Part shown: piece by piece, positions 37,291-47,286 of the stretch
Numbering within the stretch: position 1 is the first letter of the stretch
How the letters are laid out: every line of letters starts with the position of its first letter
Assembly: GCA_902538495.1 (NCBI GenBank)
Contig: CACBFJ010000006.1
Span: 1 to 64,000, forward strand
Source of the DNA: an uncultured Pelagibacteraceae bacterium
GTDB lineage: Bacteria > Pseudomonadota > Alphaproteobacteria > Pelagibacterales > Pelagibacteraceae
DNA: 64,000 nt
Reading direction: 5' to 3'
Made by a program: the position numbers and the translations under genes
The notes under the pieces: generated by a model
The model's database searches: none
Seen by the model: the letters and a program-made list of their open reading frames with translations, nothing else
Told to the model about the DNA's origin: nothing

Positions 37291-38979
37291 ATGTGTTTAA
37301 AAAAAGTTTTAACGGTAATAATATTCATATTATCCTATCAGACTCATCTTTATTCTAAAAGCAATAGTTTCAATAATTTTAATCCAAAAAATTTATCAAA
37401 TTATTTTTCTGGAATAGTTGCTTTCGAAAATAAAAAAAATTCTGAAGCATTGAATTTTTATAACTCATCAAAAATATTGATTAATCAGCACGATCCATAC
37501 CTAAAAAGATATTTAATTAGTTTAGTGCTAGAGAATAAAGTTTCTCAAGCAATTAATATTATTAGGCTAAATAAAGGGAGTGAAAATACAAAATTTTTTG
37601 ATGCGTATTTATTATTAATTATCGATAGTTTAAAACGTGGTAATTTTGACGACGCTTACGATCAAGTCAATAGAGTAACAAATTTTTTTAATGAAGAAAA
37701 ATTAAAGTTGGCAATTCTTAATATTTTAAAAGAATACATTTATGTTTTTAAGGAAAAGAACTATTTTGAAAACAGAACAAGTTATGGAAATTTATCGAAA
37801 ATTTCAGACGCTTTTCAAAAATGCTATTTAGATGATAGAAATACTGAAAATTATTTCTTAGAAGTAATTAATGAAAGTGACTCTGATTACTCAAGATACG
37901 TGTTTTTTTATGTTAGTTATTTGATTGAAAAAGGGAGGTTCTCTAACATTCGTAATATTTTATCAGAATATGATTACATTAATTCTAAATTATTAATATC
38001 CCAATCTAAAAACTGGGTGGAGAATAGAAAATATGAAAATTTTACGAATATATTTTCATGCAAAAATCACAATCATGTAATTAGTGAATTTTTATTTTTA
38101 GTTTCTAATCTTTATTCATCCCAAGACGATTTTGAAAAATCTAATTTTTATTTATATCTCTCAAATTATTTAAATCCAAAGTTTATATATAATTTGTCTT
38201 TAGTAGCTGAAAATTATTACTTTAATGAAGATTTCGTTAAAGCTAAAAAAATTTTAAAAGAATTTGATAAAGAGGATAAAATTTATTATTGGTTTCGTAT
38301 TAAAAAAGAGGCACAAATTATAGCCGAGGAAGATAATAACAAAAAAAGATCAGTTGCTTTTATAACGTCTGAATTTAATAAAATTAAAAAACATAATCAT
38401 AAGATGATTTTTGATATAGCTAATTTTTATAAAAGTTCTAAAGATTATAAGAATGCAATAAAGTATTATTCAAAAGTAATTGAAGATCTAGACGATAATA
38501 GCATAATTAAGGCTGATGTACTCTACAGAAGGGGCGGAAGCTATGAAAGAATTGGTGAATATGAAAAATCAGATAAAGATTTGTTAATGTCTTTAAATAT
38601 AGAACCAAATGATGCCTATGTTTTAAATTATTTGGCATATTCATGGCTTGAAAGAGATTATAAAATAGATGAAGCATTAGATATGCTTAAAATAGCTTAT
38701 GAATTAGAAAGTAATGATCCATATATAATTGATTCAATTGGTTGGGCTTATTATCTAATAGAGGATTATTCTAAAGCTGAAAAATTTTTGCAAAGAGCAG
38801 TGGAGTTGATGCCTGAAGATCCAATAGTAAATGATCACTATGGTGATATCTTGTGGAAATTAGACCAAAAAATACAAGCAAGATATTTTTGGAAAAATGT
38901 GCTTAAAATGAAAAAAGCAGAGAAAGAAATGAAAGATAAAATTAATCTCAAATTAATAATAGGCATAAATAAATCTTAA
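37291..38979 (+). CDS. TPR-repeat protein, probably exported
   Basis: A 562-residue protein with an N-terminal hydrophobic signal (about 4-22, VLTVIIFILSYQTHLY) followed by helical repeats. Clear tetratricopeptide repeats occupy the C-terminal third: FYKSSKDYKNAIKYYSKVI (about 370-388), then ERIGEYEKSDKDLLMSLNI, a SWLERDYKIDEALDM repeat and YLIEDYSKAEKFLQRAVEL. Such proteins act as scaffolds; a periplasmic or outer-membrane assembly role is only a guess. It is 3 bp before ispE and divergent from the UDG-like gene. Confidence 0.85.
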   Translation: MCLKKVLTVIIFILSYQTHLYSKSNSFNNFNPKNLSNYFSGIVAFENKKNSEALNFYNSSKILINQHDPYLKRYLISLVLENKVSQAINIIRLNKGSENTKFFDAYLLLIIDSLKRGNFDDAYDQVNRVTNFFNEEKLKLAILNILKEYIYVFKEKNYFENRTSYGNLSKISDAFQKCYLDDRNTENYFLEVINESDSDYSRYVFFYVSYLIEKGRFSNIRNILSEYDYINSKLLISQSKNWVENRKYENFTNIFSCKNHNHVISEFLFLVSNLYSSQDDFEKSNFYLYLSNYLNPKFIYNLSLVAENYYFNEDFVKAKKILKEFDKEDKIYYWFRIKKEAQIIAEEDNNKKRSVAFITSEFNKIKKHNHKMIFDIANFYKSSKDYKNAIKYYSKVIEDLDDNSIIKADVLYRRGGSYERIGEYEKSDKDLLMSLNIEPNDAYVLNYLAYSWLERDYKIDEALDMLKIAYELESNDPYIIDSIGWAYYLIEDYSKAEKFLQRAVELMPEDPIVNDHYGDILWKLDQKIQARYFWKNVLKMKKAEKEMKDKINLKLIIGINKS

Positions 38980-38982
38980 TTA

Positions 38983-39825
38983 ATGCGATTTAAGAAGATT
39001 AAGTCATATGCTAAAATTAATTTAGCACTAAATGTTTTAGGTAAATCTTCAAAGCTTCATAAAATAGAAAGCCTGGTTGCTTTCATAAATATCTATGATC
39101 TGATACTGATAAAAAGAATTAATAAAAAAAATCATATTGTAAAATTTAGAGGAAAATTTTCAAAAAATATTAACTCAAACAATAGTGTCACTAAATTATT
39201 AAGAATACTTAATAAAAAAAAATTACTTAAAGAAAAATTTCATATCGAAATAGTCAAGCATTTACCGCAACAGTCTGGCTTAGGAGGGGGCTCAATGAAT
39301 GCTGCTAGTATTCTTAATTATTTTATTAAGGAAAAAATAATCTTTTTAAATAAAGAAAAAATTCGTTCAATAGCTAGACATTTAGGATCAGATGTTATTT
39401 TAGGATTAACTAATGATTATCAAGTTTTAACTTCTAAAAACCAGACTAAAAAATTCAAAAATTGTAAAAAATTATATACATTAGTTGTTAAACCTAATTT
39501 TGGCTGTTCGACAAAAGCTATTTATGCAGATGTAAGAAAATATGAGACTGCCAAATTTAATACTCCGAGAAAAAAAATGTTTAATCTTAATTTTTTAAAA
39601 AAAATGAGTAATTCTCTGGAAAAAATTGTCTTAATTAAACACCCAATTTTGAAAAAAATTAAAATTTACTTAACAAATTTGTATAATCCTGAGTTTGTAA
39701 GAATGACTGGCTCTGGATCAGCTTTTATTGCCTATTATAATTCTAAAAAAAAATGCGACAAAGCACTTAAACAATTTAATAAAGATTATACAAAATATTG
39801 GTGTATAAGCTCAAAAACTATATAA
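38983..39825 (+). CDS. ispE: 4-diphosphocytidyl-2-C-methyl-D-erythritol kinase
   Basis: GHMP kinase of the MEP isoprenoid pathway. The 280-residue protein begins with YAKINLALNVLGK (residues 8-20) and has the ATP-binding LPQQSGLGGGSMNAAS near 97-112 and a C-terminal MTGSGSAFIAYY near 245-256, as expected for IspE. It is encoded with the TPR gene upstream and tRNA-Gln downstream. It works in the same pathway as ispH at about 22 kb. Confidence 0.95.
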   Translation: MRFKKIKSYAKINLALNVLGKSSKLHKIESLVAFINIYDLILIKRINKKNHIVKFRGKFSKNINSNNSVTKLLRILNKKKLLKEKFHIEIVKHLPQQSGLGGGSMNAASILNYFIKEKIIFLNKEKIRSIARHLGSDVILGLTNDYQVLTSKNQTKKFKNCKKLYTLVVKPNFGCSTKAIYADVRKYETAKFNTPRKKMFNLNFLKKMSNSLEKIVLIKHPILKKIKIYLTNLYNPEFVRMTGSGSAFIAYYNSKKKCDKALKQFNKDYTKYWCISSKTI

Positions 39826-39858
39826 ATTTTATTTTTTTGTGCTATATCAATTTTATAT

Positions 39859-39932
39859 TGGGGCGTAGCCAAGCGGTAAGGCACGGGTTTTTGGTACCTG
39901 CATCCTAGGTTCGAATCCTAGCGCCCCAGCCA
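39859..39932 (+). tRNA. tRNA-Gln (anticodon TTG)
   Basis: A complete cloverleaf can be folded by eye. Acceptor stem TGGGGCG (39859-39865) pairs with CGCCCCA (39922-39928), discriminator G at 39929, and CCA is encoded at 39930-39932. D stem GCC/GGC, anticodon stem CGGGT/ACCTG and a T arm with GGTTCGAATCC are present. The 7-base anticodon loop TTTTGGT puts TTG at 39891-39893, which reads CAA glutamine codons. It lies only 3 bp before the cca gene. Confidence 0.95.
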
Positions 39933-39935
39933 AAT

Positions 39936-41210
39936 ATGAAAAGTTTAATAGACAAATTTTTTTTCAGACAAAATAATCTAGATCCGATAAGTAATAGAAT
40001 AAAAGACATATCAAAAAAAATTCCAGTGTCTAAAATATTTAATGCCATAAATTCCTATTCAACTTTAAGTGAACTTAGATATGTTGGTGGTTGCGTAAGA
40101 AAAGTTATAAATAACGAAATTTTTGATGATATCGATTTAGCAACAAATTTAGATCCAACAGAAGTTTGTTCTGCACTCAAGAAAAGCAACATTCAATTCT
40201 ATGAGAGTGGAATAGATCATGGAACAATAACAGCAATAATAGAGGATAGTAAATTTGAAATTACAAGTTTAAGAGAAGACATTTTAACTGATGGTCGTCA
40301 TGCAAAAGTTAAATTTTCTAACGATTGGAAAACTGATGCCTCGCGAAGAGATTTCACCATCAATTCTATTTATTCAGATAAAGAAGGCAACTTATTTGAT
40401 CCATTCAACGGTTGTGAGGATATTAAAAAGGGTAAAATTAATTTTATTGGTAACCCAGAAAAAAGAATAAAAGAGGATTACTTGAGAATATTAAGATATT
40501 TACGATTTTTTTTGAATTATTCTAAACAACCACATGATCCTAAAATTGTTAAAGTTTTAAAAATGAATCTTATTGGCATCGCAAATCTTTCTAAAGAAAG
40601 ACTGATAGATGAACTAAAAAAGATTCTCAAACCAAATGTGTTAGAAAGTTTATCGAAAGATAAGATAATTTTAGAAATTTTAGTCTCAGTTTTTCCTCAA
40701 CTAAAACACTTTAATATTTTTTCTAAGTTAAACGCTAATCTAAAGGATATGCTATCCAAAGTTGATTTTATTTTTATCGTATCATTACTAATTATCGATG
40801 AAACTGATAATGTGGAGTATTTCATTTATAAATTTAACCTATCTAAAAAGGATCAAAAAAGAATTAGAAATATAAGTGATTTTTATAAAAAAAAAATAAC
40901 TTCAAAAACTTTTACTGAAAAAAATTTAAATTTGATATTTTATCATTCAGGCAAAGAGACAGTCTTGGATATTCTAAATTATAGGATATTAAAAACTAAC
41001 AAATTAGATAACAGTATATTAGCATTAATAAGCAAATTTGAAATAAAATCGGTGCCGACAATGCCATTTAAAGCAGATTTCTTAATGTCAAAATACGATA
41101 TTCCAGAGGGAAAAATGTTAGGAGAAAAACTAAAACTTATTGAGAGTAAATGGATCGAAAATAATTTTCAAATATCAGAACAACAGATTGAAAACATAAT
41201 TAATAATTAA
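39936..41210 (+). CDS. cca: CCA tRNA nucleotidyltransferase
   Basis: Adds or repairs the 3' CCA of tRNAs. The 424-residue class II enzyme has VGGCVRKVI near residue 50, the two catalytic aspartates in DDIDLATN near 63-70, and the motif [10 protein letters not shown] near 140. The C-terminal half is helical, as in alphaproteobacterial members. The start is 3 bp after tRNA-Gln, so tRNA and enzyme are probably on one transcript. It shares its TTAA stop with the convergent greA. Confidence 0.95.
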   Translation: MKSLIDKFFFRQNNLDPISNRIKDISKKIPVSKIFNAINSYSTLSELRYVGGCVRKVINNEIFDDIDLATNLDPTEVCSALKKSNIQFYESGIDHGTITAIIEDSKFEITSLREDILTDGRHAKVKFSNDWKTDASRRDFTINSIYSDKEGNLFDPFNGCEDIKKGKINFIGNPEKRIKEDYLRILRYLRFFLNYSKQPHDPKIVKVLKMNLIGIANLSKERLIDELKKILKPNVLESLSKDKIILEILVSVFPQLKHFNIFSKLNANLKDMLSKVDFIFIVSLLIIDETDNVEYFIYKFNLSKKDQKRIRNISDFYKKKITSKTFTEKNLNLIFYHSGKETVLDILNYRILKTNKLDNSILALISKFEIKSVPTMPFKADFLMSKYDIPEGKMLGEKLKLIESKWIENNFQISEQQIENIINN

Positions 41211-41683
41211 ATATATTTAACATCTTTAATTTCAAAGTTTTTTTTACCAGCAGGAGTACTAATTTCGACTAGATCATTTTTATTTTTTCCAATAAGCCCT
41301 CTTCCTATTGGTGATTGATAGTAAATCAATTTGCTTTTGAGATCTGCTTCGTCTTTTCCAACAATCTTATAATTTATTTTTTCACCTGTATCTAAATTTT
41401 CTAAGAAGACTGTTGATCCAAAAATAACTTTGCCGTCATTATTCAGTTTTGTAACATCAATAATGTTTGCTCTTGCTATAATGTCGTTGATTTCAGTAAT
41501 TCTTCCCTCATTATGAGATTGTTCCTCTTTAGCAGCATGATACTCGGCATTTTCTTTCAGGTCTCCATGTGAGCGTGCTTCCGCAATTGCAGCAACAATT
41601 TTGGGACGTTTTTTTTCTTTTAAAAAAATTAGCTCTTCTTTAAGTTTATTTAAACCGTTTAGGGTAATTGGCTCTTTTTCCAT
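41207..41683 (-). CDS. greA: transcription elongation factor GreA
   Basis: Stimulates transcript cleavage by stalled RNA polymerase. I chose the ATG at 41683, giving 158 residues, exactly the usual GreA length; an upstream TTG at 41701 would lie inside hemF. The N-terminal coiled coil holds [18 protein letters not shown] near residues 39-56 with its acidic tip, and the C-terminal domain ends with [18 protein letters not shown] and a [10 protein letters not shown] strand. The ATG lies within the 3' end of hemF region with essentially no gap. Confidence 0.96.
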   Translation of the reverse strand: MEKEPITLNGLNKLKEELIFLKEKKRPKIVAAIAEARSHGDLKENAEYHAAKEEQSHNEGRITEINDIIARANIIDVTKLNNDGKVIFGSTVFLENLDTGEKINYKIVGKDEADLKSKLIYYQSPIGRGLIGKNKNDLVEISTPAGKKNFEIKDVKYI

Positions 41684-41684
41684 T

Positions 41685-42512
41685 TTATTTCCATTTTGCA
41701 ATAGGTGGTAGTGACATTAAAATAGCTTCAACATTTCCACCTGTTTGTAATCCAAATTTTGTCCCTCTATCGTAAAGCAAATTAAATTCTGTATATCTAC
41801 CTCTTTTTATATACTGCATTTCCTTATCTCTTAAAGTCCATTTTTTTTTAATTTTTTTTTCTATAATTTTTTTAAATATAAATTCAAAAGTGGTACCGAC
41901 TTCTCTAACAAATTTGAAATCTTTTTCAAAATTATCTTTTTTATAGTCAAAAAAAATTCCCCCAATACCTCTTGCCTCTTCTCTATGAGGCAAATAAAAG
42001 TATTCATCACACCATTTTTTATATTTTGGATAATATTTTTTGTTATGACGATTACACATATTTTTTAATATTCTATGGAATTCTTTTTTCTCATTCTCGT
42101 CTTTTTTGGATGGAGTAACATCCATACCTCCACCAAACCAATCATGAGATGTGCAAATATATCTAGTATTAAAATGCATCGCTGGTATCAAGGGGTTTTT
42201 CATATGCATAACTACAGAAATACCTGATGCCCAAAAGTTTGGATTTTTCTCAGCACCAGGTATTTGTTTTTGAAAATGTTTTGGAAATTTTCCATAAACT
42301 TTTGAAAAATTTACACCCACCTTATCAAATATTCTACCATTTTTAAGTATTCTATATTCACCACCACCTTCATCATTATTTTGATCTCTTTTCCATGTTG
42401 TTGATTTAAATTTGATTTTATTTTTTTCTAGCTCACTTATGCTATGACATATTGAGTCCTGTAAAGTTTTAAACCAATTACTTGTTAAATCTTTTCTAAT
42501 TTCAAAATCCAT
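41685..42512 (-). CDS. hemF: oxygen-dependent coproporphyrinogen III oxidase
   Basis: Converts coproporphyrinogen III to protoporphyrinogen IX with O2 in heme synthesis. The 275-residue protein has the family core: [22 protein letters not shown] (interrupted here as residues about 49-70), [15 protein letters not shown] near 93, [10 protein letters not shown] near 116, [11 protein letters not shown] near 128 and [17 protein letters not shown] near 237. It lies 1 bp after trmL and just before greA. Dependence on oxygen fits the aerobic oxidase genes in this window. Confidence 0.96.
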   Translation of the reverse strand: MDFEIRKDLTSNWFKTLQDSICHSISELEKNKIKFKSTTWKRDQNNDEGGGEYRILKNGRIFDKVGVNFSKVYGKFPKHFQKQIPGAEKNPNFWASGISVVMHMKNPLIPAMHFNTRYICTSHDWFGGGMDVTPSKKDENEKKEFHRILKNMCNRHNKKYYPKYKKWCDEYFYLPHREEARGIGGIFFDYKKDNFEKDFKFVREVGTTFEFIFKKIIEKKIKKKWTLRDKEMQYIKRGRYTEFNLLYDRGTKFGLQTGGNVEAILMSLPPIAKWK

Positions 42513-42513
42513 A

Positions 42514-42990
42514 TTAAATTAAATTTGTTTGCCTTAGGCTTTCAGCTAAAATAATAGCAACAGATGAGGAGATGTTAAGTGACCGCTTATTTTTTTTCAT
42601 AGGTATCTTTAATTTGTTTTTAATTAATTTATGTACTTTTTCTGGCACCCCAGCACTTTCCCTTCCAAATAAAATAGTATCACTCTTTTCAAACTTAAAT
42701 TTAGTATATGAAATTGAAGCTTTAGTTGTCATCAATACAATTCTATGATTCTCTTTATCCTTATAAAATCTGTCAAAGCTTTGATAAAATCTAATTAATT
42801 TATTATCCATATAATCCATTACAACTCTTTTAAATCTCCTGTCAGTCAATAAGAAGCCACATGGTTCTATGATTTCTAATTCTACCCCAAGACAGGCACA
42901 AGTTCTAATTATAGCTGCCGTATTTTGGGGTATATCAGGTTCAAATAAAGCAATTTTAGGCCCTGTAAATGTTGAGCTATTATGTGTCAT
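42514..42990 (-). CDS. trmL: tRNA (cytidine34-2'-O)-methyltransferase
   Basis: SPOUT methyltransferase that modifies the wobble base of certain leucine tRNAs. The 158-residue protein has IALFEPDIPQNTAAIIRTCA near residues 13-32, the knot segment FGRESAGVPE near 106 and SLNISSSVAIILAESLRQ near 135, all expected for TrmL. It is divergent from petA with a 92 bp gap that holds an inverted repeat. Confidence 0.94.
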   Translation of the reverse strand: MTHNSSTFTGPKIALFEPDIPQNTAAIIRTCACLGVELEIIEPCGFLLTDRRFKRVVMDYMDNKLIRFYQSFDRFYKDKENHRIVLMTTKASISYTKFKFEKSDTILFGRESAGVPEKVHKLIKNKLKIPMKKNKRSLNISSSVAIILAESLRQTNLI

Positions 42991-43005
42991 TCTTTCAGTA
43001 GAAAA

Positions 43006-43029
43006 TTTGATATTTTATATTATATCAAA
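43006..43029. promoter_or_regulatory. inverted repeat between trmL and petABC, possible operator
   Basis: The sequence TTTGATAT, 8 bases, ATATCAAA forms a perfect 8+8 bp inverted repeat about 54 bp upstream of the petA ATG, within the 92 bp divergent gap. Its size fits a dimeric regulator. The AT-only spacer means chance is a real possibility in this AT-rich DNA. A link to the MarR/OmpR-type regulators at 53-54 kb is speculative. Confidence 0.35.
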
Positions 43030-43082
43030 GACATATTTAAGTAGAAAAAATCAAAATTGAGTATATTTAATTAAAATTAGAA

Positions 43083-43592
43083 ATGTCTAAAAAAAAAACT
43101 GAAAGAAGAGACTTTTTATTTACGGCTACGGCTGCAGTTGGTGCTGTAGGAGTAGGGGCTACAGTTTGGCCAATGATAGACCAAATGAATCCAGACGCTT
43201 CAGTTAAAGCTTTGGCTAGCACCGAAGTAGATGTGAGCTCGATGAACCCAGGAAAGACAATAACAGTTTTGTGGAGAGGAAAGCCTGTTTTTATAAGAAG
43301 AAGAACTCAAGATGAAATTAATGAAGCTAAGGCAGTTGCGCTAAAAGATTTAAAACACCCTGAAAAAGATGAGGACAGAGCTAAAAACCCAGAGTGGCTT
43401 GTGATGCTGGGAGTATGCACGCATTTAGGTTGCGTGCCTTTAGATCAAAAAGGTGATTACAATGGTTGGTTTTGCCCGTGCCATGGATCTCACTACGATA
43501 TTTCTGGAAGAATAAGAAAAGGACCGGCACCTACAAACATGGAAATTCCTAAATATGAATTTGTTAATGCTAATACAATTAAAATTGGATAA
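43083..43592 (+). CDS. petA: ubiquinol-cytochrome c reductase, Rieske iron-sulfur subunit
   Basis: Carries the Rieske [2Fe-2S] cluster of the bc1 complex. The 169-residue protein has a twin-arginine-type N terminus, [19 protein letters not shown] (residues 7-25), which doubles as the membrane anchor. Cluster ligands are in CTHLGC (Cys112, His114) and CPCHGSHYD (Cys131, His134), with Cys117 and Cys133 forming the usual disulfide. First gene of petA-petB-petC; 5 bp separate it from petB. Confidence 0.97.
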   Translation: MSKKKTERRDFLFTATAAVGAVGVGATVWPMIDQMNPDASVKALASTEVDVSSMNPGKTITVLWRGKPVFIRRRTQDEINEAKAVALKDLKHPEKDEDRAKNPEWLVMLGVCTHLGCVPLDQKGDYNGWFCPCHGSHYDISGRIRKGPAPTNMEIPKYEFVNANTIKIG

Positions 43593-43597
43593 GAATA

Positions 43598-44866
43598 ATG
43601 AGTGATCACGAATATATACCAAAATCTAAATTTGGAAAATGGTTCAACGATAGATTACCATTATTAACACTAGCTAATCACTTAACTGATTATCCAACAC
43701 CTAAGAATTTAAATTATTGGTGGACATTTGGAGGGATCTTAACTTTCTGTCTAATAACTCAAATTGTAACAGGTTTAGTTCTTGCTATGCATTACATCGC
43801 TCATGCAGATATGGCATTTGAGAGCGTTGAACATATTATGCGAGACGTCAATTATGGATGGCTAATAAGATATATTCACGCAAATGGCGCATCAATGTTT
43901 TTTTTAGCTGTTTACATTCATATATTCAGATCATTGTTTTATGGATCTTATAAGGCTCCGAGAGAAATAATTTGGATAATTGGTATTATTATTTATTTAT
44001 TAATGATGGCAGCAGCATTTATGGGTTATGTACTTCCTTGGGGACAAATGAGTTTTTGGGGAGCAACTGTAATTACAAATTTGTTTAGTGCGATTCCATT
44101 AGTTGGCGAAGGTATTGTAACATGGTTGTGGGGAGGGTATTCTGTTGATAACCCAACCTTGACAAGGTTTTTTACACTTCATTATTTAATTCCTTTTTTA
44201 ATTTTAGGTTTGGTTGTTCTTCATATTTGGGCTTTACATGTTCCAGGTAATAATAATCCTATTGGTATAGATGTTAAAAAACCTTCTAAAGATACTGTTC
44301 CTTTCCACCCTTATATTGTGATTAAAGATGCATTTGCTTTATTAATGTTTATGATTGTTTTTGCTTTTTTTGTTTTTTATACACCAAATATTCTAGGTCA
44401 TGCAGATAACTATATAGAGGCAAATCCACTTGTTACACCAGCCCATATTGTTCCTGAATGGTATCTATTACCGTTTTATGCAATTTTAAGATCAGTGCCA
44501 GATAAATTAATGGGTGTAATAGCAATGCTATCAGCTATTTTTATTTTAGCAGCCTTGCCTTGGTTAGATACATCAAAAATAAGATCAGCAGTGTTTAGAC
44601 CTTTGTATAGACAATTTTATTGGATCCTTGTGGCTGATGTTTTAGTTTTAGGATACGTAGGAGCAATGCCCGCTGAAGGTTTATACTTACTTATTGCTAG
44701 AGTAGCAACCGCATATTATTTTTTACATTTTTTAGTTATATTACCTATTTTAGGGTTTAAGGAGAGAACCCTACCAGTTCCACTTAGCATAACTGAACCA
44801 GTTTTAGGTGGTTCTTCAAATTTAGTAGCCGCCAGAGATGACAGCAGGCTAGAAAAGTTAAAGTGA
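43598..44866 (+). CDS. petB: cytochrome b of the bc1 complex
   Basis: Membrane core of the bc1 complex with two b hemes and the quinone sites. The 422-residue protein has eight or nine hydrophobic helices, [19 protein letters not shown] near residues 63-81, [20 protein letters not shown] near 147, the Qo-site [13 protein letters not shown] near 285 and heme-ligand histidines in helices B and D (HANGAS near 92, HYLIPF and HIWALHVPG near 195-215). It overlaps petC by 4 bp. Confidence 0.97.
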   Translation: MSDHEYIPKSKFGKWFNDRLPLLTLANHLTDYPTPKNLNYWWTFGGILTFCLITQIVTGLVLAMHYIAHADMAFESVEHIMRDVNYGWLIRYIHANGASMFFLAVYIHIFRSLFYGSYKAPREIIWIIGIIIYLLMMAAAFMGYVLPWGQMSFWGATVITNLFSAIPLVGEGIVTWLWGGYSVDNPTLTRFFTLHYLIPFLILGLVVLHIWALHVPGNNNPIGIDVKKPSKDTVPFHPYIVIKDAFALLMFMIVFAFFVFYTPNILGHADNYIEANPLVTPAHIVPEWYLLPFYAILRSVPDKLMGVIAMLSAIFILAALPWLDTSKIRSAVFRPLYRQFYWILVADVLVLGYVGAMPAEGLYLLIARVATAYYFLHFLVILPILGFKERTLPVPLSITEPVLGGSSNLVAARDDSRLEKLK

Positions 44867-45642
44867 AAAAATTTTTAAAATTATTTTTTTACATTTTTTT
44901 TTCGATCTTTATTTTGCCTCAGGCATTTGCTGCAGAAAAAGTAGAATACTTGACCACAGATTGGAGTTTTAAAGGTTTATTTGGCAAGTTTGATAGAGGA
45001 GCTTTGCAAAGAGGTTACCATGTTTACACAGAAGTGTGCTCCTCTTGTCATTCAATGAAGTACTTAAGTTATAGAAATTTATCACAAAAAGGGGGCCCTG
45101 AATTTACTGAAGCTGAGGCTAAAGCTATAGCGGCTTCTTTTGAGGTAACTGATGGCCCTAATTCTGATGGAGAGATGTTTACTAGACCTGGAAAATTATC
45201 AGATAAATTTGTGATGCCTTACGAAAATGTAAAAGCAGCTCAAGCTGCTAATGGAGGAGCTTATCCACCTGATATGTCTGTACTAGTTAAAGCGAGGGGA
45301 GGTGGAGTAGATTATATTTACTCATTATTGCAAGGGTATGAAGATCCACCAGCAGGAGTTACTCTTGATGATGGAGTTTATTATAATAAATATATGTACG
45401 GAAACAAAATAAAAATGTCCAACCAACTATCCGATGGTTTAATTGAGTATTCAGATGGTACAAAAGCAACTGTTGAACAGATGTCAAAAGATGTTACTAC
45501 TTTTTTAATGTGGGCAGCTGAGCCGCATCTAGAATCCAGACATAAAATGGGATTTAAAGCAATTGTATACTTAATTATTCTTACGATTTTAGTTTACTTC
45601 AGTATGAAAAGGATTTGGTCACGTATTGAAACGAAAGTTTAG
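44863..45642 (+). CDS. petC: cytochrome c1 of the bc1 complex
   Basis: Heme c-carrying subunit. Start is a GTG at 44863 that overlaps the petB stop (GTGA). The 259-residue protein has a signal peptide (about 1-23, ending AFA), the heme motif CSSCHS near residues 59-64, a Met ligand candidate in the GEMFTRPG to VMPYEN region, and a C-terminal anchor helix (about 230-248) ending [10 protein letters not shown]. Its last 24 bp overlap the convergent ychF. Confidence 0.96.
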   Translation: MKKFLKLFFYIFFSIFILPQAFAAEKVEYLTTDWSFKGLFGKFDRGALQRGYHVYTEVCSSCHSMKYLSYRNLSQKGGPEFTEAEAKAIAASFEVTDGPNSDGEMFTRPGKLSDKFVMPYENVKAAQAANGGAYPPDMSVLVKARGGGVDYIYSLLQGYEDPPAGVTLDDGVYYNKYMYGNKIKMSNQLSDGLIEYSDGTKATVEQMSKDVTTFLMWAAEPHLESRHKMGFKAIVYLIILTILVYFSMKRIWSRIETKV

Positions 45643-46692
45643 AATATCTCCATCTTTAACAATATAATCTTTACCTTCTAATCTCATTTTACCGTTTGAT
45701 TTGGAATTTATCCATCCTTTATTAATTATAAAGTCTTGATATGAAATTGTTTCAGCTCTAATAAATCCCTTTTCAAAATCTGAATGAATTACACCAGCTG
45801 CCTCAGGGGCAGTACAGTTTTTTTTGATGGTCCATGCTCTAGTTTCTTCTGGTCCAGATGTGAAGTAAGTCTCTAATTCTAAAATGTTATAAGCTTTTTT
45901 AATCAGAAGGCTTAAACCTGTATTTTTTAAACCTATCATTTCCATATAATTTCTTTTTTCATCAGAATCTAACTCATTAATTTGATTTTCTATATCGGCT
46001 GAAACAATCAAAGTATTGTCTTGACCAAACCTATGAATAAATTTTTTGGTATAATCATTACCATCCTTTAAACTTTTTTCATCAACGTTACAGACAAATA
46101 TTTTTGGTTTGAGAGACAATAACCCGCTTTGATTAAGAAGTTTTTCATTAAATTGACTCTTTAATTTAGATAGGTCTTTACCGTTATTTATACAATCTAA
46201 AGAGTTTTCAAGAATATTAATTATTTCTTCATCAACATTCTTTTTATTATTTTTTTCCAATCTTTTTTGAATGGACTCAAGATCAGCAAGCATCATTTCT
46301 GTTTCAATAATTTCTATATCTCTAACAGGATCCACACTTGGGTTAACATTTTGAATATCATTTGAGTCAAAACATCTCATCATATGAATTACTGCATCCA
46401 CCTCTCTTATGTGTGAAAGAAATTTATTACCAAGCCCTTCACCTTTTGAGGCACCTTTAACTAATCCAGCAATATCTACGAAAGAAATTTTAGTATTAAT
46501 AATTTTTTTTGATTTTGATATTTTTGCTAAATTATCAACTCTATCATCAGGAACTGCAACAATACCAATATTTGGATCAATAGTACAAAACGGAAAATTT
46601 GCAGCTTGTGCCTTGTTTGAATTTGTTAGAGCATTGAATAAAGTAGATTTACCAACATTTGGTAATCCAACTATTCCACACTTTAAACTCAT
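45619..46692 (-). CDS. ychF: ribosome-associated GTPase/ATPase YchF (OLA1)
   Basis: Obg-related P-loop NTPase, usually ATP-preferring, linked to ribosomes and stress response. The 357-residue protein has G1 GLPNVGKSTLFNAL (residues 8-21), NFPFCTIDPNIG near 33, DIAGLVKGASKGEGLGNKF near 73, and a C-terminal TGS domain with FTSGPEETRAW and GFIRAETISYQDFI. It shares one base with pth upstream; rplY, pth and ychF form a classical translation-quality run. Confidence 0.97.
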   Translation of the reverse strand: MSLKCGIVGLPNVGKSTLFNALTNSNKAQAANFPFCTIDPNIGIVAVPDDRVDNLAKISKSKKIINTKISFVDIAGLVKGASKGEGLGNKFLSHIREVDAVIHMMRCFDSNDIQNVNPSVDPVRDIEIIETEMMLADLESIQKRLEKNNKKNVDEEIINILENSLDCINNGKDLSKLKSQFNEKLLNQSGLLSLKPKIFVCNVDEKSLKDGNDYTKKFIHRFGQDNTLIVSADIENQINELDSDEKRNYMEMIGLKNTGLSLLIKKAYNILELETYFTSGPEETRAWTIKKNCTAPEAAGVIHSDFEKGFIRAETISYQDFIINKGWINSKSNGKMRLEGKDYIVKDGDILNFRFNT

Positions 46693-47252
46693 TATTTATT
46701 ATTTACGGTGCTTGAAAATAAATCTAATTTTTTTTCTACTAAAATAGATATTGAATCTATAATATTTTTTGAAATCTTTTCAATACTAATTGACTCATCC
46801 TCATCAAAATTTTGTAGAACGTAGTCTGCAACTTCAATATTATTTTTTGGTTTTCCTATACCGATCCTTACTCTTGAATAATCTTGACCAATGAATTTAT
46901 CAATTGAAGCGATACCGTTGTGACCAGCATTTGATCCTCCAAATTTTGCTTTAATTTTTCCAAATTCAACATCTAAATCATCATGAAAAACTATGACATC
47001 TTCTGCATTAATCTTAAAATATTCTATTAACTCTCTTATACAAATTCCTGAATTATTCATAAATGTAAGAGGTTTAATTGCGTAAACCTTTTTATTATTT
47101 ATATTTCCAGTTGTAAGTAGACCTTTAAATTTGGGTTTTTGTTTAGATAAGCTAAATTCTTTATTAATATTATCAATAATTTTGAAACCAACGTTGTGTC
47201 GATTATTTTCACTATCTGGTGTTGGGTTACCTAGACCTACAAACAAAAGCAT
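46692..47252 (-). CDS. pth: peptidyl-tRNA hydrolase
   Basis: Releases peptides from tRNA after premature termination. The 186-residue protein has the start MLLFVGLGNPTPDSENNRHN with the catalytic His of HNVGF at about residue 20, PLTFMNNSG near 62, the FHDDLDVEFGKIKAKFGGSNAGHNGI segment (split here, about 90-115) and RVRIGIGKP near 132. It lies between rplY (34 bp upstream) and ychF. Confidence 0.96.
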   Translation of the reverse strand: MLLFVGLGNPTPDSENNRHNVGFKIIDNINKEFSLSKQKPKFKGLLTTGNINNKKVYAIKPLTFMNNSGICIRELIEYFKINAEDVIVFHDDLDVEFGKIKAKFGGSNAGHNGIASIDKFIGQDYSRVRIGIGKPKNNIEVADYVLQNFDEDESISIEKISKNIIDSISILVEKKLDLFSSTVNNK

Positions 47253-47286
47253 AAATTATTGAGAAGTTATATCCAATTTAATTAGA

